Origin: Hofstenia miamia
Taxonomy: Eukaryota > Xenacoelomorpha > Acoela
Assembly: GCA_004352715.1 (NCBI GenBank)
Contig: SCFE01000055.1
Span: 850,645 to 914,644, forward strand
Length of the DNA: 64,000 bases
Direction of reading: 5' to 3'
Under the pieces are notes generated by a model. The model made no database searches. It had not been told where the DNA came from and worked only from the letters and a program-made list of their open reading frames with translations. This document shows, in pieces, positions 25,296 to 38,301 of this stretch (the stretch's first letter is position 1; each line of letters opens with the position of its first letter). The position numbers were made by a program, and so were the translations under genes.

Positions 25296-28105
25296 TTTTT
25301 GATTAAACATTTTGCTCGTTTTGAATTACAAGTTTCACTTAGAATTCTAGTGTTCATGTAGATTGTTCAGTAAATTTTTCTTGACGATCGATGACGAGAT
25401 TAATTGTAAATTCCAAATAATTGATTACTTGGAGAAAACAAGAACTATTAATCTAGATCTCATTGCTAATCCATGATTGAAACTGTCTTTGTTAATATAT
25501 AACTCGTATTTTCTCAAACAGACAGTCGCACAGAATGAATAACTGGTCGCTGTTGGTGGATATTTTTGAAACCGTCGGATTTTTACAAGATTTAAAATGT
25601 TAACTTTCTGAAGTGAAATTTACTCTAAATAATTTGGTTGTCTATATTGTGGTGTTTGTCATTTCTCCTCACATGTTCCTTCAGGGCAGGCGGCTGATAT
25701 TTTAGAATGTTTTTAACGTTTTTTTAACAGGAGCTTATAGTGTTTAGCAGATCAGTCACTAGGAATGAGGACCTGTACTAGTAAGACGTTTTCTATCAAA
25801 TACTAAAAAATAACCTGAGTAAAAGTATGATATATCTTTTTACGTTACGTGCAATCAATGCAATTTATCACCATCAACATTTGATTATTTTTATCATTTC
25901 AAATCAATACTCGATTATTATTATCATAAATATGGAACATCAATGAAACAAAAATACTCTTTTTCATTTTTTTTTGCTTAATAAATGCTTTTTTGCCATC
26001 TTTTTTTTCTATCATACATATCACGTCATGTTTTGCAACCAATTGCTACCAAAGTATTACTAAATGCAAAGCATCGACTCTTATACAATGTATGAAACTC
26101 AATAATTTTTATTAGTATTAGGTGTTATCAAATATAACTTTAAATTTTGACAAGCGAATGCTTCTCGCGCAGATATGGAAGTTGAGAAACATCGATGTAC
26201 TGTGTACAGGTCTTTGCATTATTATAATACATAACTTCAAATTCTATATTCTCGTATTGTTTGCAGATCTTAATTCTTAATGATATCAATTGAAATATTC
26301 TGGTGAGTTAGTAAATCGATCGTAAATTGTCTATCAAAATATCAGTAAGGTGACATAAAGTAGCTAATATTAATCTATAGTTTGAGCACATTTTATCAAT
26401 TTATAGTCGAAATAGTTCGATATAAAGTTCTTAAGTTTGAATATTGAACCAAAACTAAATGGGCATATTTGAGTTGAAAGTTTATTTTTTGCTTTCTGTT
26501 CATGACCAACACATTGTTGCTTAGCAAGTCAAGTCCTAAAATACCTTTTCTTTTCTTTTTTACCCTTTCTTTTTGAAGGAATACAATACCTGATACCATA
26601 AATAATTGCATTTCAAACTAATCAAAGGAAAGTGAGTTTTGTTTTTTTCAAATCAAAATATATTCTCAGTGTTTATTTTGTCTATATCATATCAAGTCAG
26701 AGATGAGAGACAAATTTGCTCCTTTTGTGGGGAGGGGTTGTAGGTATAAGTTCGATTTCCTTCATTAAATATTTCAGTGTCATTGTTACCATTTGCTTGG
26801 AAATTCAATTAGAGAGTACACATATTGGGCACTTTAATAGGAAGTCATCGGAAATGTGCTGATCTTCCTTTTGCGTAAATGTTTTTCCTGGCTGCTTGTC
26901 AATTAAATACACTTTGAATAATCTAAACATATTTTAACTAACATCTTATTGCACTTTTTTCTCGGTTATTGTAGAATAGCCGATGTTTGTAGAAATGATT
27001 AATTAGGAAATATATAAATAACTTTAAGAATATTTACACTCTAAGATTGACTTCGGGTCATCGAGAATGTAGTTTACTGAAACATAATTAAACAAAAATA
27101 TAAAATATATGCAGCATGTTGTATTATAATTTTTCAAAGCACAAAGCTGTATTAAATTAAATTAAATAAATTTCGTGGATTAATAGCAGGTGATTGAATT
27201 AGGCTAGGCAGTAATTAACGTCACAATTTTACTCTCCTCGTCTTCCCAATTATTACAAAATTTGAACATCTTTTGCTGATAACATATTTCCCATTTAATT
27301 TGCCATTTTTATAATTTTTTATGCATTAATTAACACAGAAATATCCCTTTTCAACATTTAATTTAATAAAACAATTTTGTAACATGATGCAGTTGAAGAG
27401 AGCTATTCTTATTTTATTGCCTACTTGCTGACAGTTATTGAGATTTTCCAAAATTATGGCTAATAGCTTTGCTTAATAAAGGAATATTTTCAAAATCATT
27501 ATCAGAGAGTGCATGCATGCTAAATTTTCATGAATTATTTTCAATTTGAAAAATTTGTTTTTTAATGTTTTTTCGAAAAAATTATAACTGTCCTTATATC
27601 AATTAGTAGTATTTGACTTTAGAATTAAATCGTAGTATATCAATTTACTATTTTTTATTTATTTGAAATATTTTTTAGAGAGTATATTGTTTTACAAATA
27701 GACAAGCAGATTATTGTTTTTATAGGGCTCTTCAATTTTAGTTTGAGTTATAGATACCTAATCATTCGAAAATTAAATCCCCAAGGTTTTTTGTACTAAA
27801 ATTTTGTAACTAATTGATTGAAATTCGATAGCAGCACTATTATTCGAAATTGTCTAGGCGAAAAAGTATAAATTTATGTCTTAAATAGAGGATTCATTCT
27901 TAACGTCTCGCTTGACTTTCGAGTTCGAAAAGTAATTTTGTGAGTACATTCAGTTTAAATATCAACATAAAATTTTAAGATTCGAGTCAGCACCTAAGCC
28001 TACGTTTTTATAGTTTCAAAATGGGAATACATGTAAAAATAGTTGTTACGTTATCTTCAGTAATTAATTGGCTACATTTGCCTCTTCCTCCTCCCCCTCA
28101 AATAG

Positions 28106-28659
28106 TTGCAAAGATATGCTAGTTTATCAATATGATAATTATAGCTCAAACCCTAATCCTAGCCTTACCCATGACCCTAACAGTAAGCTAAACCTTAGCC
28201 ATAACCCAAGACATGATCCTAACATTATGCTTGTAGGAATATGCAAATTGATTATTAATAACAGTAATTTTAATATACATTACAAAATAATTATAATATG
28301 CTACTATTAATATGCTAATCTATGGTTCAACAACGGGATTTTGTTTGTTTACGAAGTAATTAAAAGATTTAGCTGTGTTTATTCAATCTACACAGCGCCT
28401 TTTCCTTCGCGTTTTTTCAAATAGTCATTTTGTTTACTTAATTCAAAATGAATTTGTTTTCATAGAGTCAACTCTGCCATGATAAAGAATATAGTATAAT
28501 GTTAGGTTTATGATTTGGGTTAAGATTAGGACTGGGTTGTGGTTAGGAGTGGGGGGGGTAGGAATATGGCTAAAATTAGATGAGCTAGTGTTATGGTTTG
28601 GATTAGGTTTAGGGTTAAGGTTATAATTATTGTGTGCATAAATCAACATATTTTTGCAA
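28106..28659. repeat. hairpin element with degenerate telomere-like repeats
   Basis: The outer arms are inverted repeats with several mismatches: 28106-28145 (TTGCAAAGATATGCTAGTTT...) and the complement of 28619-28659. Next to the left arm, 28151-28222 is a string of degenerate CCCTAA units (CCCTAATCCTAGCCTTACCC...). Next to the right arm, 28501-28622 is the matching TTAGGG-like string. Same architecture as 9877-10186 but larger and more diverged. Confidence 0.6.
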
Positions 28660-31600
28660 TTATTTTATTGGGAAGGGAGACAAAGCAAACGTACCATTAA
28701 TTGTATATTCTTTTGTTTTAACTAATTTTTTCATACATTAGTTTATATATATGCCATCATTATTTGGGAAAACCGGAGTAAGACATAATTTGAAGATTTT
28801 CGTTTTCTGTTCATGTAAACAGAAAGCTATTACACCAAAACCTACTACCGTTTGTCAAATATATTTTGACATTCTTTACTAATAGGATAATGAACGCATG
28901 TTTAATTGGCTTTCCCAATAATTAATGGAATTAATATGATTTAATAGCAATATTGAAAGCAACTGTGCATGTGACGACTTCGCGGCGTCGAATTTACAAA
29001 TGTGTTTTCTATCTGAGAATTTCAAATTAATACGATGCTTTACCTATGCATTCATAATTAATTTATTTTTTACTTACTTATTTGGAATTGTCGCTGAGAT
29101 AATTTAAACATCAGATTTATAGCATCAAACTATCAAAAATTCATTTTTAGACATTCTTTTATATTTATTTCAAGCTCAACAATTGAACTTTGGAATTATT
29201 ACCAATTGAGTAGAACGAAAAAAAATCATATACAATAGTAAATTAATGGTTCAATGGCTTCTTACGTAAACAACATGTTCCTTATATTTAAACTTTTTCA
29301 TAGAAAAGTTTTCAGTTTTTTAAACAGCATCATTAATTAGGTTATCTGTAGATGCTTTATCCATGTTTTTGTTGTGTCGTTTTTTTAATCAGAGGTCGTT
29401 TTGTTATCAATTCCAAAAGTCTTGTATTTACAGCTTGTCTTCGGATTCATATTAAAGCTATTGTACTACATTTAATAAGCAATTCTATTCTCAGAAAGCT
29501 ATTTCAAAACGAGGCAAATTACAGTGAACCGCATGCAATTGATGCAGTGAGCTATAGTTTGGAAATATTCAATTCTAATATCTTTATAATCTTTATAATT
29601 CTTGTCGAAATGTTTAAGTAGTTCATTTATTGATTGAAATTTGAGCTTTCACCTTTTGAATGAAAACCTTTCAAGTTTGACTTTGTTTACCGAGAACTCA
29701 TTGATATATTTCGAGGTAATTCAATTCGACAAAATGTCTTTGTGCAAATGTCATCATAGGCCGCAGTCAAAACATCTATCAAAAAATAATTCCCAAAAAG
29801 CATTGTTCTACCATAGCACTAAGTGAATCAAATATTTGCGAATAGCACGCTTACTGTTTTAATAACAACTGATATTTTCCTAAGCTGCTAAGTATCAAAC
29901 ATTTCGCTCATACCTTAATTTCGATTATAGTTTGCAGGCTCTTCCTTAATTCAAATGCCGTTATCTTGAATTTGTTTTTATGCTCCAATAATTCTGAATT
30001 ATCTCATGTTCACTGAACAAAGTACAAGTATTTAATTTTTGTTTTGATGATGACCTAATTTTGGCTATTTAGGAATAGATTCTCTTTTCTTAGCTTTTTG
30101 CATTAAATTTGATTTTATGGGATTTCTTTTAACATCTAAATTGAAATAACATTGGCTATCAAAATCCGTTAACTTTGCTACCAACGGTGCAGTCACAATG
30201 AGTTTGAAAGCATTGATACTTTATCCTAAAGGCGTGGCCATGATACTCTGTCTATCATTATTTATATAATCTTTTAATCTTGGGATTTTAATTTATCGCT
30301 TAAATTCTCATAGGCATTGCAATAGTGATTAATCAATCTTGATCATATTATCAAGATAGCGCTCTGCTAAATTTGAAGCTCTCTATTAAACGCCTCTAAT
30401 GCACATAAAATTTACATACAGTTGTAATTCACATTTTCTAGATCACGTTTTTATTTTGCTCTGATGTAAAGGGAACGGAATTTTTGTGGAATGTTTTACT
30501 GTCTAAGTTAGCTTATAATTTGTCAGCAAAATTCTCTTATTAGTTGAAAAGGAAAATTTTTTCTTATAACTTTATATTGATAAGTATATTTTGCAATTAA
30601 TTTCTACATAAGTGGGTCTCGTAAATGAATGAACCAATCATTTAGCAGAAATAAGTTTAAAGCATTTACTTCATAATAATGCTAAATTAACTTTTCATTT
30701 TTTTAAATGTTCTTGCAAAATTTTCAGTCATTGGAAAGCTTTTCAATTCAATTGGGCTTTTTGAGACCTTCAGCTAAATTTTTATGTCTTAAGCGCATAT
30801 TACCTTTAACGGTGCCCCTATTTAATTGCTTCGTGTTTTCACTAAAAAACGAATTCCATATATTTCCACGGCATGGTTGTAAATCAATATAACCATGATC
30901 TTATCAGCCGGCTATTAATTCAAAGCTTTCCTTAATCACCGATTAGGACAGTTCTAAATGCAATTATGAAACGTTATTTACCTATCAACATGAAGCATTA
31001 TAGATCTATTTGTGTACGTCATTTTGTCTGTTGCACAGATGGGAAAATGTGTATAAAAATAAACCACTGGTCACATTTCTTTTATTGAATCGTCAATTTT
31101 GTTTTGTTGAACAAATTTCACTGTGATGCTACTAAATTTAAACGACCAGTCAAATGACTTTAGATTGATCTGTATTGAATTGAGGCATACTATAGTCGAG
31201 GACCGTGACAAATGTTCGACCGTTCGAAGCTATCCCGGACGTTTGAATGACATAATTTGACTTTTGAAATTTAAATGAACTAAAGTTTATTTGCACATTC
31301 ATCATCGTCAACTATATTACTTAATAATCGATTTTTAATCTCTACGCTTAGATAATGACTGAAATACTCTTTGTGAAAACTAGTTTTCATGATTTTCTTT
31401 AACGATAAGTTTATGTTTCCCATTATATTGTTGTAGTCCGAAAGTTCGTTAGAGCATTCGAATGTCGAAATATCCATTTTTTCCATTTCCAGCGTTTGTC
31501 GCTGTCCTACTATGTTGCCTTGCATACTTGGACAGTGGGCAGGACAGAATTTTCAATTGATTTTTTGCATTTGTAAGTTTTTTTTATCCCTTTTGACTTC

Positions 31601-32055
31601 ATATGGAAGCGTCTGTATTTTTGGTCTGTGAAAATTCTAATTTTGTGAAACTCCCCTAAACATCGGTCGTATATTTAATTAAAGTTTCATTCTTCACAAA
31701 GTCAGCAAAAAAGAAGTACATTAAGTGACATATTTAACCGGGTAATGACATTGCAAAGCATTATAGAAATAAAGCATAGTAGAAGGTATTTGGGATATTA
31801 TTTCGGATTTCCAGGCGCGGTAATTCTAAATAAGAACCATCGGCTCTTACCGATTTTGTTTTTCTACTTTTTAAAGATCTTTCTAATTGAATTTGATATA
31901 ATATTTGTAATTTACTAATAACAAGCTTTGGCTAGTAATTTATTATGTAGTCGTTGTCCAATTGCGGTTACCTAAACTTAATTTTGAAAATTGCTTTTAG
32001 ATTACTATTCATCTCTTTATCTGTGCTTTTTGATTTTTATTAAGAAATGCTTTAG

Positions 32056-32198
32056 TAACTCCATCCATTCCAAAAAACGTCCTGGCTAAGTTTTCACGGG
32101 GTAACGTGTACGTTTCTTGGACTCCGGGACACGATGGCGGTGCATTGCAGCATTTTGTCGTTGGGTATCGTCCCATGCAGTCAAAAGATCCTTACACG
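32056..32198 (+). CDS. Ig/FN3 adhesion receptor, exon f (first half of FN3 domain)
   Basis: Internal exon, 143 bases, after AATGCTTTAG (phase 1) and before GTAAGT (phase 0). It encodes TPSIPKNVLAKFSRGNVYVS followed by WTPGHDGGALQHFVVGYRP. This is the N-terminal half of a fibronectin type III domain, with the P at the start, the core W in the B strand and the Y of the C strand. The W-T-P-G-x-x-G-G-x form is typical of Echinoid- and nephrin-type membrane-proximal FN3 domains (family knowledge). Confidence 0.92.
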
Positions 32199-32269
32199 GT
32201 AAGTCATTGTTTAAACAGGCAACAGCTTGTTAAAAAGTTCAGATATGGATTTAACCCAAAACCTTATAG

Positions 32270-32402
32270 ACACAGAAAGGTGGAAACTCGAATAAAATGG
32301 TGCTAAAGTCTTTACCTAAGTGGTCAGGATACGAAGTAGCTGTAAAGGCATGTAATAAAATGGGATGCTCGCCATTTACAGTTGCCCCTGCTCTTATCAC
32401 AG
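32270..32402 (+). CDS. Ig/FN3 adhesion receptor, exon g (second half of FN3 domain)
   Basis: Internal exon, 133 bases, after a short 71-base intron (acceptor ACCTTATAG). Phase 0 in; phase 1 out at ACAG before GTAGGA. It encodes TQKGGNSNKMVLKSLPKWSG and then YEVAVKACNKMGCSPFTVAP. The motif L-x-P/K-x-x-x-Y-x-V-x-V-x-A-x-N-x-x-G-x-S completes the FN3 domain begun in exon f. The domain ends ALIT with a Gly codon split at the donor. The frame is only open when this acceptor is used; reading through from exon f hits stops. Confidence 0.92.
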
Positions 32403-34922
32403 GTAGGATTTATCCACTGGAGGAATATTTTATTTTTGCAAAAAATATTTAAAATTTTTCGCATGTGTTTTATATGCAATGACTGTAAAGTGGAAAAAAT
32501 TTTAATCGAAACAGCTTGGAATTTAGCTTTAAACTGCATATGTAATTTTAAAATGAAAAACTGCTTTTCCTATAATTTCATACTGTTTTCTACGTGTCTG
32601 TTCGGAAATCCGTAAATTTTGGGATTTTGACACACTTAATGCCAATGGCGTCACAGGGAGTGTGGGGGTACGCCCCCCTCAATACCAATAAAAATTGTTG
32701 TTCACCAAAAGAAGTAAAGCGGTTACTGAACACTCAATACATAAAATTGAGTTGTGGGGTCCCCGTATTGACATCCGACTCCAGGTCTCAAAATTTACCA
32801 GTGACTCCACTGCTTACTGGTGAACATACTCTCAATAATTTTACATTGATGTGTATTTTCATGCATTATGTTTAAAAAATTAAAAATGTTTCAATGAAAA
32901 TTCCACATTTTTAAAAAAGTTTCAAATTCTCTCCATAAATAATGTTCGTGCAATCAAGAGATCTACAACCTATAAGAGCAACAAGTAACTTCAACTGTTT
33001 TCTTTTTTGTAAAAAAGCATCATTATATATAAAATGGGGCTAATTTCAAATTTTGATATAAATCCTAAACTACTTGTTAAGAAGTGCGAACAACAGTGTA
33101 CAATGTAAAAATCCTGTCTAAACTTTCCAACAACTAACAGTGACGTTAAAGTATGTTAAATTTGAATATTTTGGAAATTTTAAAATCGCACTTTTTTAGA
33201 AACTATATGTGCTGAGCATTTAAAATTCGTAATTAAAGTAGTTATATTAGTGGATTATGTTAGTAATAAAGCGCTAAGAATAATTGCGACCAATTTTTTA
33301 AATCTAGCCATTTTAATGAAATTTAGTTTGCAGTAATTAGTTTTTTTATAGAAGAATGTAATTATCTCATAAAGTTAGCTGTAATAGTTCTAGTTTGAGT
33401 TACGGTCTCATACACTTGGGTGAATTGACGCCGATTGTCGCAGGATAGAGTGGTAAATGTTCGCATCTATTTTATACGTCATACATTTATTATGGCATTG
33501 AAAAGCTTTTAAACAGATGATTTTTACTTAAGTCAGCAATCAGTTGCAAAATTATATTTTTAATATTTTTTGATGCAAGTTACGCTTTCTTTTAAGTGTA
33601 TGCGTAAATTAATATTAATAGCTTTCCTCAGGTGTCAACTCATTATTACGATACATGTTATAAATAGCATTTCATTTAAGCAATTTCTGAATTTCAAAGT
33701 CACTAATATTTTAAAAACGTATGCAGAAGATTTCTCAATAATTTTGACCATTTCACCATTGCATTTCTTTGTTACAAAGAAAAGGTTATATTTAAAGTTG
33801 CAAAAATATTATCTATTGGATGTCCTGGGTTGAGATTTGATAGTTAAACGTGGCCTTTGTCTATAAACATATCTAACATTCAAAAATCAAAGTCTACACA
33901 ATTTATCCAATATAGAAAACAGCCATTTGTTGAATTTGTAGTGACCCGATCGCTCACATCAGTATGAAATACCCGATGATGAGGTTGAGGTCAGTTAAAA
34001 TATCAGATCTCCATCTAAAAGGGGGATCACAATATCAGATAGTTTAAACAAATATTAGAAGCATCCTTCGTTATTTTCACAGGAATTTCTTCACTTTCTA
34101 GTTTCAGCGCTTCTAATATTTTATGTTTCGATGTTTTTAGTTGAAAATTGGTTTTGTGTTCTATTGAAATAAATTCATTTTTTCCATAATTTCAATCATT
34201 CCATGCAGTAGGATTTTTAGAGTATATTTATAGAATTGAGTTTCATGTATCCTTAAGCCATTCCCATGTCTAAGCTACCAAAAAAGGCTGTTGAAAAAAA
34301 CTTTAATTTTAAATGAGAAATGTGTGTATAAAATCTGTGAATGTTTTTATATAGAATAGTAATTAAATTTCAATCCGGCACACATTTAAGTTGTCATTTG
34401 CTCAGCAGCTATGAGTCTGTGAAATATTTGCTCAGTTACTGCGTTAAATCTCATCCGTCATTTTCTCACAGCTGATTTCATTTGCACAAATAAATATCAA
34501 ATATTTACCTCATAGATACGTTAATATAATAACTCCAACTACAGAAAGCCATTTTGAGATATCTGACGCAGTTGTCGCTTTTTGACAGTATATTTATTTC
34601 ACAGTTGACTAATTATATTGAAACGATATCACCATTTATAATGTGATCTTTGCATATGTATTTTAGACTTCTTGGTTAAGCTGGCAACAACCATATTGAC
34701 TTATATTTTAATTGGTTCAACTTTAGACTAATAATTATAAATGTCAATTGGCTTTTACTTTATAATTTTCTCTATAAACATGGATGTCTTCTTTTTATGT
34801 ACAATGCATCAGAATGAGGCCATCAACTGTTGTTGAACAAAGTTGATGGATAGTTATATACAATAAAGTGACACTAAAATCAATTTTAAATATTTTTTTT
34901 GTTTTTTTCTTTCATTTCTTAG

Positions 34923-34973
34923 TTAAATATTATATACTTAGTCTTTTAATAAATGCTAACACCAGAGGGAAAT
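34923..34973 (+). other. candidate small exon (unproven)
   Basis: It follows a very strong polypyrimidine tract ending TTTCTTTCATTTCTTAG. The only open frame is the phase 1 required after exon g and reads KYYILSLLINANTRG. Donor choices are GTGTAA (phase 1, at 34974) or GTAAGT (phase 0, at 34976). The peptide is mildly hydrophobic but too short for a membrane span. It could be chance. Confidence 0.2.
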
Positions 34974-37122
34974 GTGTAAGTGAATATAGAATTGCTTCCC
35001 AATAAAATACTCAATTTTTTCTATCTCACTATTGTAGATGGCATAATGCTTGTCACATCTAGGTAAATAGCATACATCCATGCAAGAATATACCCTTAAT
35101 GAGTTCGAGGTTAACTCGCTGTCGTAATAGTTAAACATTTCAGAACTATGCATGCTAGGAAATAAGTTATGTAAAGAACGAAATTCAATTGAATTATAAT
35201 AGTTCTTTAGAAAAATCATACATTTTAGGACTTTTGCGATTAATCAATAATTCAAACCGAAAGTAAAATTATAATCAAAATCACGACTTTTGGTGTTTTT
35301 GAATTGTAAATTAAAAAGACGAATGAGCTAATTAAGCAAAAAGAGCGGCTCGTCTTACAAATGAGCGACTAAACAACAATCGCATTGAAGACTCGTAACA
35401 TGCACTAAAACTATTAATTTGTGTATTTGAAAGTATTCGGATAATTGTTTAATTTATTCTTTTTTAGTCGACTTATTAAATAATTAACTGGTAGTCATTT
35501 TTATAAATTTTAATAAAATTTTTTTAATAGGTTGTTTTTTGGCCTGGCCCCATCCCAATTTTAATATCCAAACTGTTTAAATAGGCTTAATCATTCCAAA
35601 AGGGCGTTCGACAATTAATGTCTGTGACTGTCGGAAACTAAATTACACAAATCCAGAGAGAATTTTTCAAGATATTGTATTCGTTATTCGAGTAACAAAA
35701 GTGCTAATTTGTATAATATAACCGGTTTTACCTTTTCACTTATAGTAATTGCCTGTTAATATATGATTCAATTTTTCATATAACAGATTTTTATTTTCTG
35801 CTTGATTTGAACTAAATTATAGTGGAAAATTAATTAGTTTCCAAAATTAGCAAAGTTTCTCCTATCTTCAAGTGTTTGAAATTTATTATGATTTGCGATA
35901 TGGCGAGCGATTAACCTGCAATTGCTGATACTTACAAATATTGACCATTTGTTAGAATAATTGTTCCCCATCTGTTGCAGCGATGACTTAATTGTTAAAT
36001 TTGACTCTTCATGATATCATCCTTTTGTATATGAATAAATCTTAAATTTTTTCAAAAAATGAAATATCCGTATTTTCAGCTAAATTTAATGATAATTGAA
36101 TTTCCCTCCGTTTCTACAGAGACGCTTGGTTTCAAACTTTGCAGTGCATTCTCTCAACTAATATAAATAAATATTTACAATGGAATTTGATTCATAAAAG
36201 GGCATGAAGAGTCCTGGCTATTCAGGAAATGGAAATATTTAATATCCTATTGTGTTCTTTCTTATTTCAAAAGTTATCGAAAAATACTATTCTTAAATTA
36301 AACATGAATTAAATGTTAAATTTGTGTATTTTAGGTGATTTTGGCTTTTGAATTACTTAATTTTGTATAATTAAAGTTTCGTATTGTATGCCATCGCTTT
36401 GTCCCAAACCTGCGTAAAATTCACTCAAGTCAAACGACTCGGAGGCAATTCACTCATGACTATGAGTTGCGAGTAAACAGCTTGAATACCTGTCTAAACC
36501 TGTACTGGAACTAATGGTGGCTTTAAGAACTCGTTCTCGAAAAACGCCAAAAATAACATTTCTACACTAATTATTTACTTATTATAAATTCAATTAATTT
36601 ACTAAATTGTAATACATTATGTAAAGCAATGTACATGAAATTTCTGTAGTTGTGAAGTCATTGCCAAGCGTGTTGCTAGCGGATTGCATCGATAAACTGG
36701 TATTTTAGGTAAAGCGGTTTCATCCTCGGACAGGCAGGTCCCTCTCGCTACTCTTCTCTCTGTACCCTTGGTTTCTGTTTTCCTCATATCCTTAATAATC
36801 ATATTCGTCATATGTTGTCGCCGTAAATCTCAAAAATCTACAGGTATATTTAATTTTTTAATGGTATTCCATGCGCAAACTGACGTTCGATTTAACCTAT
36901 TTTATCAAATTTATTATCGTAAATTATGACAAGAACAACTAGAAGCGCATTGCTTTATAATTTAAACAAATATGCAATATCTGCATTCCCTACCTGGATT
37001 ATTGTTAGTTTTATGCAATTTTATTGATTCAAATCCCATTTAGCCCCATTGAATTTTTTCTCATTCCCGCTTTATGCCAGTGCCATTAAATTTTGGGTTC
37101 TATGGTTTTCTATTTTATAGCA

Positions 37123-37316
37123 TTTTGCGGGTGGGAAAAGTTTCGTGTGCTTGTGCCCACCCGCTCTCCACACGTGTGTATTCTCTCAATTCTCTCAGAG
37201 TTGTAGCGGCCAGGAAATGTTAAGATCGGGGGCCGGTAGGTGGCCTGCAACAGCTGATACCTGCCAGCCGATTTTGGCTAGTAAACTATATTGCATTGTA
37301 TATTTAATTTGTGTAA
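37123..37316 (+). other. GC-richer open segment, unassigned
   Basis: This block is far less AT-rich than its surroundings. One frame is open from an AG at 37122 (TCTATTTTATAG) to a GTAAGT at 37315-37320, reading HFAGGKSFVCLCPPALHTCV and onward to KLYCIVYLIC. Phase 0 at both ends would not join exon g to exon h. No domain recognised. It may be a transposable-element fragment or an exon of something else. Confidence 0.25.
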
Positions 37317-37348
<32 letters not shown>

Positions 37349-37978
37349 NTTTTATATAAGCTGCGTCAATCTAGAAAATAACACATGGTGGTGCAAAGAA
37401 CTGATATTGTATAACAGAAATTTTAAACTATTACAACTATGATTCTAGCAAAGCAGAATTTTGATATATTCTGTATAGCAATTCTTTGCATAAATTTTAT
37501 CAGTTTTTAATTTTTCAGTTAATTTAAATTGTGAACGTTTGAGTTTGTTTAGCTAGTTCTTTTTTAATTATAGTTAAAATATATAAAATCATTACGGTTT
37601 ACATTTAACCTCACATAGTACTATATAATTGATAAGCAAGTAAACAAATAAACATATTTTAAACAATATTTCTCTTCTAGTAGGATGTACCAAACTTCTC
37701 AACTTCCGGTATCCGGTTCAATCTCTGTATTCTCTACTGTGCCCGAAATCCGCCCTTTGATTAAATATAGACGAGTGAACTAAATTGAGTTTTATTTATA
37801 ATAAAACCCTTAGAAAACCGACCGGACTTTCAAAAAAAAGACATTAGACTAGAATTTGCAAGATATCTTATATTTGTAATCAAACACAAATACATCTAAA
37901 TTAAAGCTTTCTAAGAAATATGTACCAAACACAAATATTCAGATACGTTTCTAGGAAAATATTGTATGTCTGTGTGCT

Positions 37979-37993
37979 CCCTAACCCTAACCC
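37979..37993 (+). repeat. short interstitial telomere-like array
   Basis: CCCTAACCCTAACCC, 2.5 perfect units. Confidence 0.85.
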
Positions 37994-38220
37994 AACTTCT
38001 TTTATTAATATTATGAAATCAGTTGTCCCAGTTTCTTCATTTATGGTCACAAAATGTTTATTCCTTATATATCCCATTGCACTGAATGCTCCGGCACCAC
38101 CGAAATTTCCACTATGTTGAAATCTTAAGCTGTTTGTGATAATTACTAGGAATTCATACACCATTCTATCCTTAACATATTTGAATTTATTACTTCAAAA
38201 AGTTAATTTAGTAATTTTAG

Positions 38221-38301
38221 GTCCCCGTTCTCCACATTTGTCCAAAAAAGAATTATCACGAAAGAAGTTCGACCCCGGAACACAAATACCACCTTGCGAT
38301 G
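38221..38301 (+). CDS. Ig/FN3 adhesion receptor, probable exon h (juxtamembrane tail)
   Basis: Candidate internal exon, 81 bases, phase 1 at both ends, after GTAATTTTAG and before GTCCGT, a weak donor. It encodes PRSPHLSKKELSRKKFDPGT and then QIPPCD, a strongly basic, hydrophilic peptide suitable as cytoplasmic juxtamembrane sequence. The split Gly codons fit exon g on one side (after a missing membrane exon) and the terminal exon on the other. Support is phase, composition and position only. Confidence 0.5.

Larger units (their letters stand above)
23792..32055 (+). other. intron e-f of the adhesion receptor gene
   Basis: Phase-1 intron of 8.3 kb. It contains a TIR element (24538-25295) and a hairpin with degenerate telomere-like repeats (28106-28659). 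The rest is AT-rich DNA with no recognisable exon or element. Confidence 0.6.
32403..38220 (+). other. intron(s) after the FN3 domain; transmembrane exon not identified
   Basis: A 5.8 kb stretch in which a membrane-spanning exon would be expected but none was recognised. One candidate small exon is at 34923-34973. A GC-richer segment lies at 37123-37316, a TA repeat at 37318-37348 and a single N at 37349. A 15-base CCCTAA array lies at 37979-37993. The rest is featureless AT-rich DNA. Confidence 0.5.

Noticed and set aside
34730-34810. Hydrophobic stretch LIIINVNWLLLYNFLYKHGC as transmembrane exon
   Set aside because: Its splice phase (2) does not fit exon g or exon h, and the acceptor tract is weak.
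37040-37117. Hydrophobic reading PLNFFSFPLYASAIKFWVLW as transmembrane exon
   Set aside because: No acceptable donor before the stop, and a lysine sits in the middle of the span.
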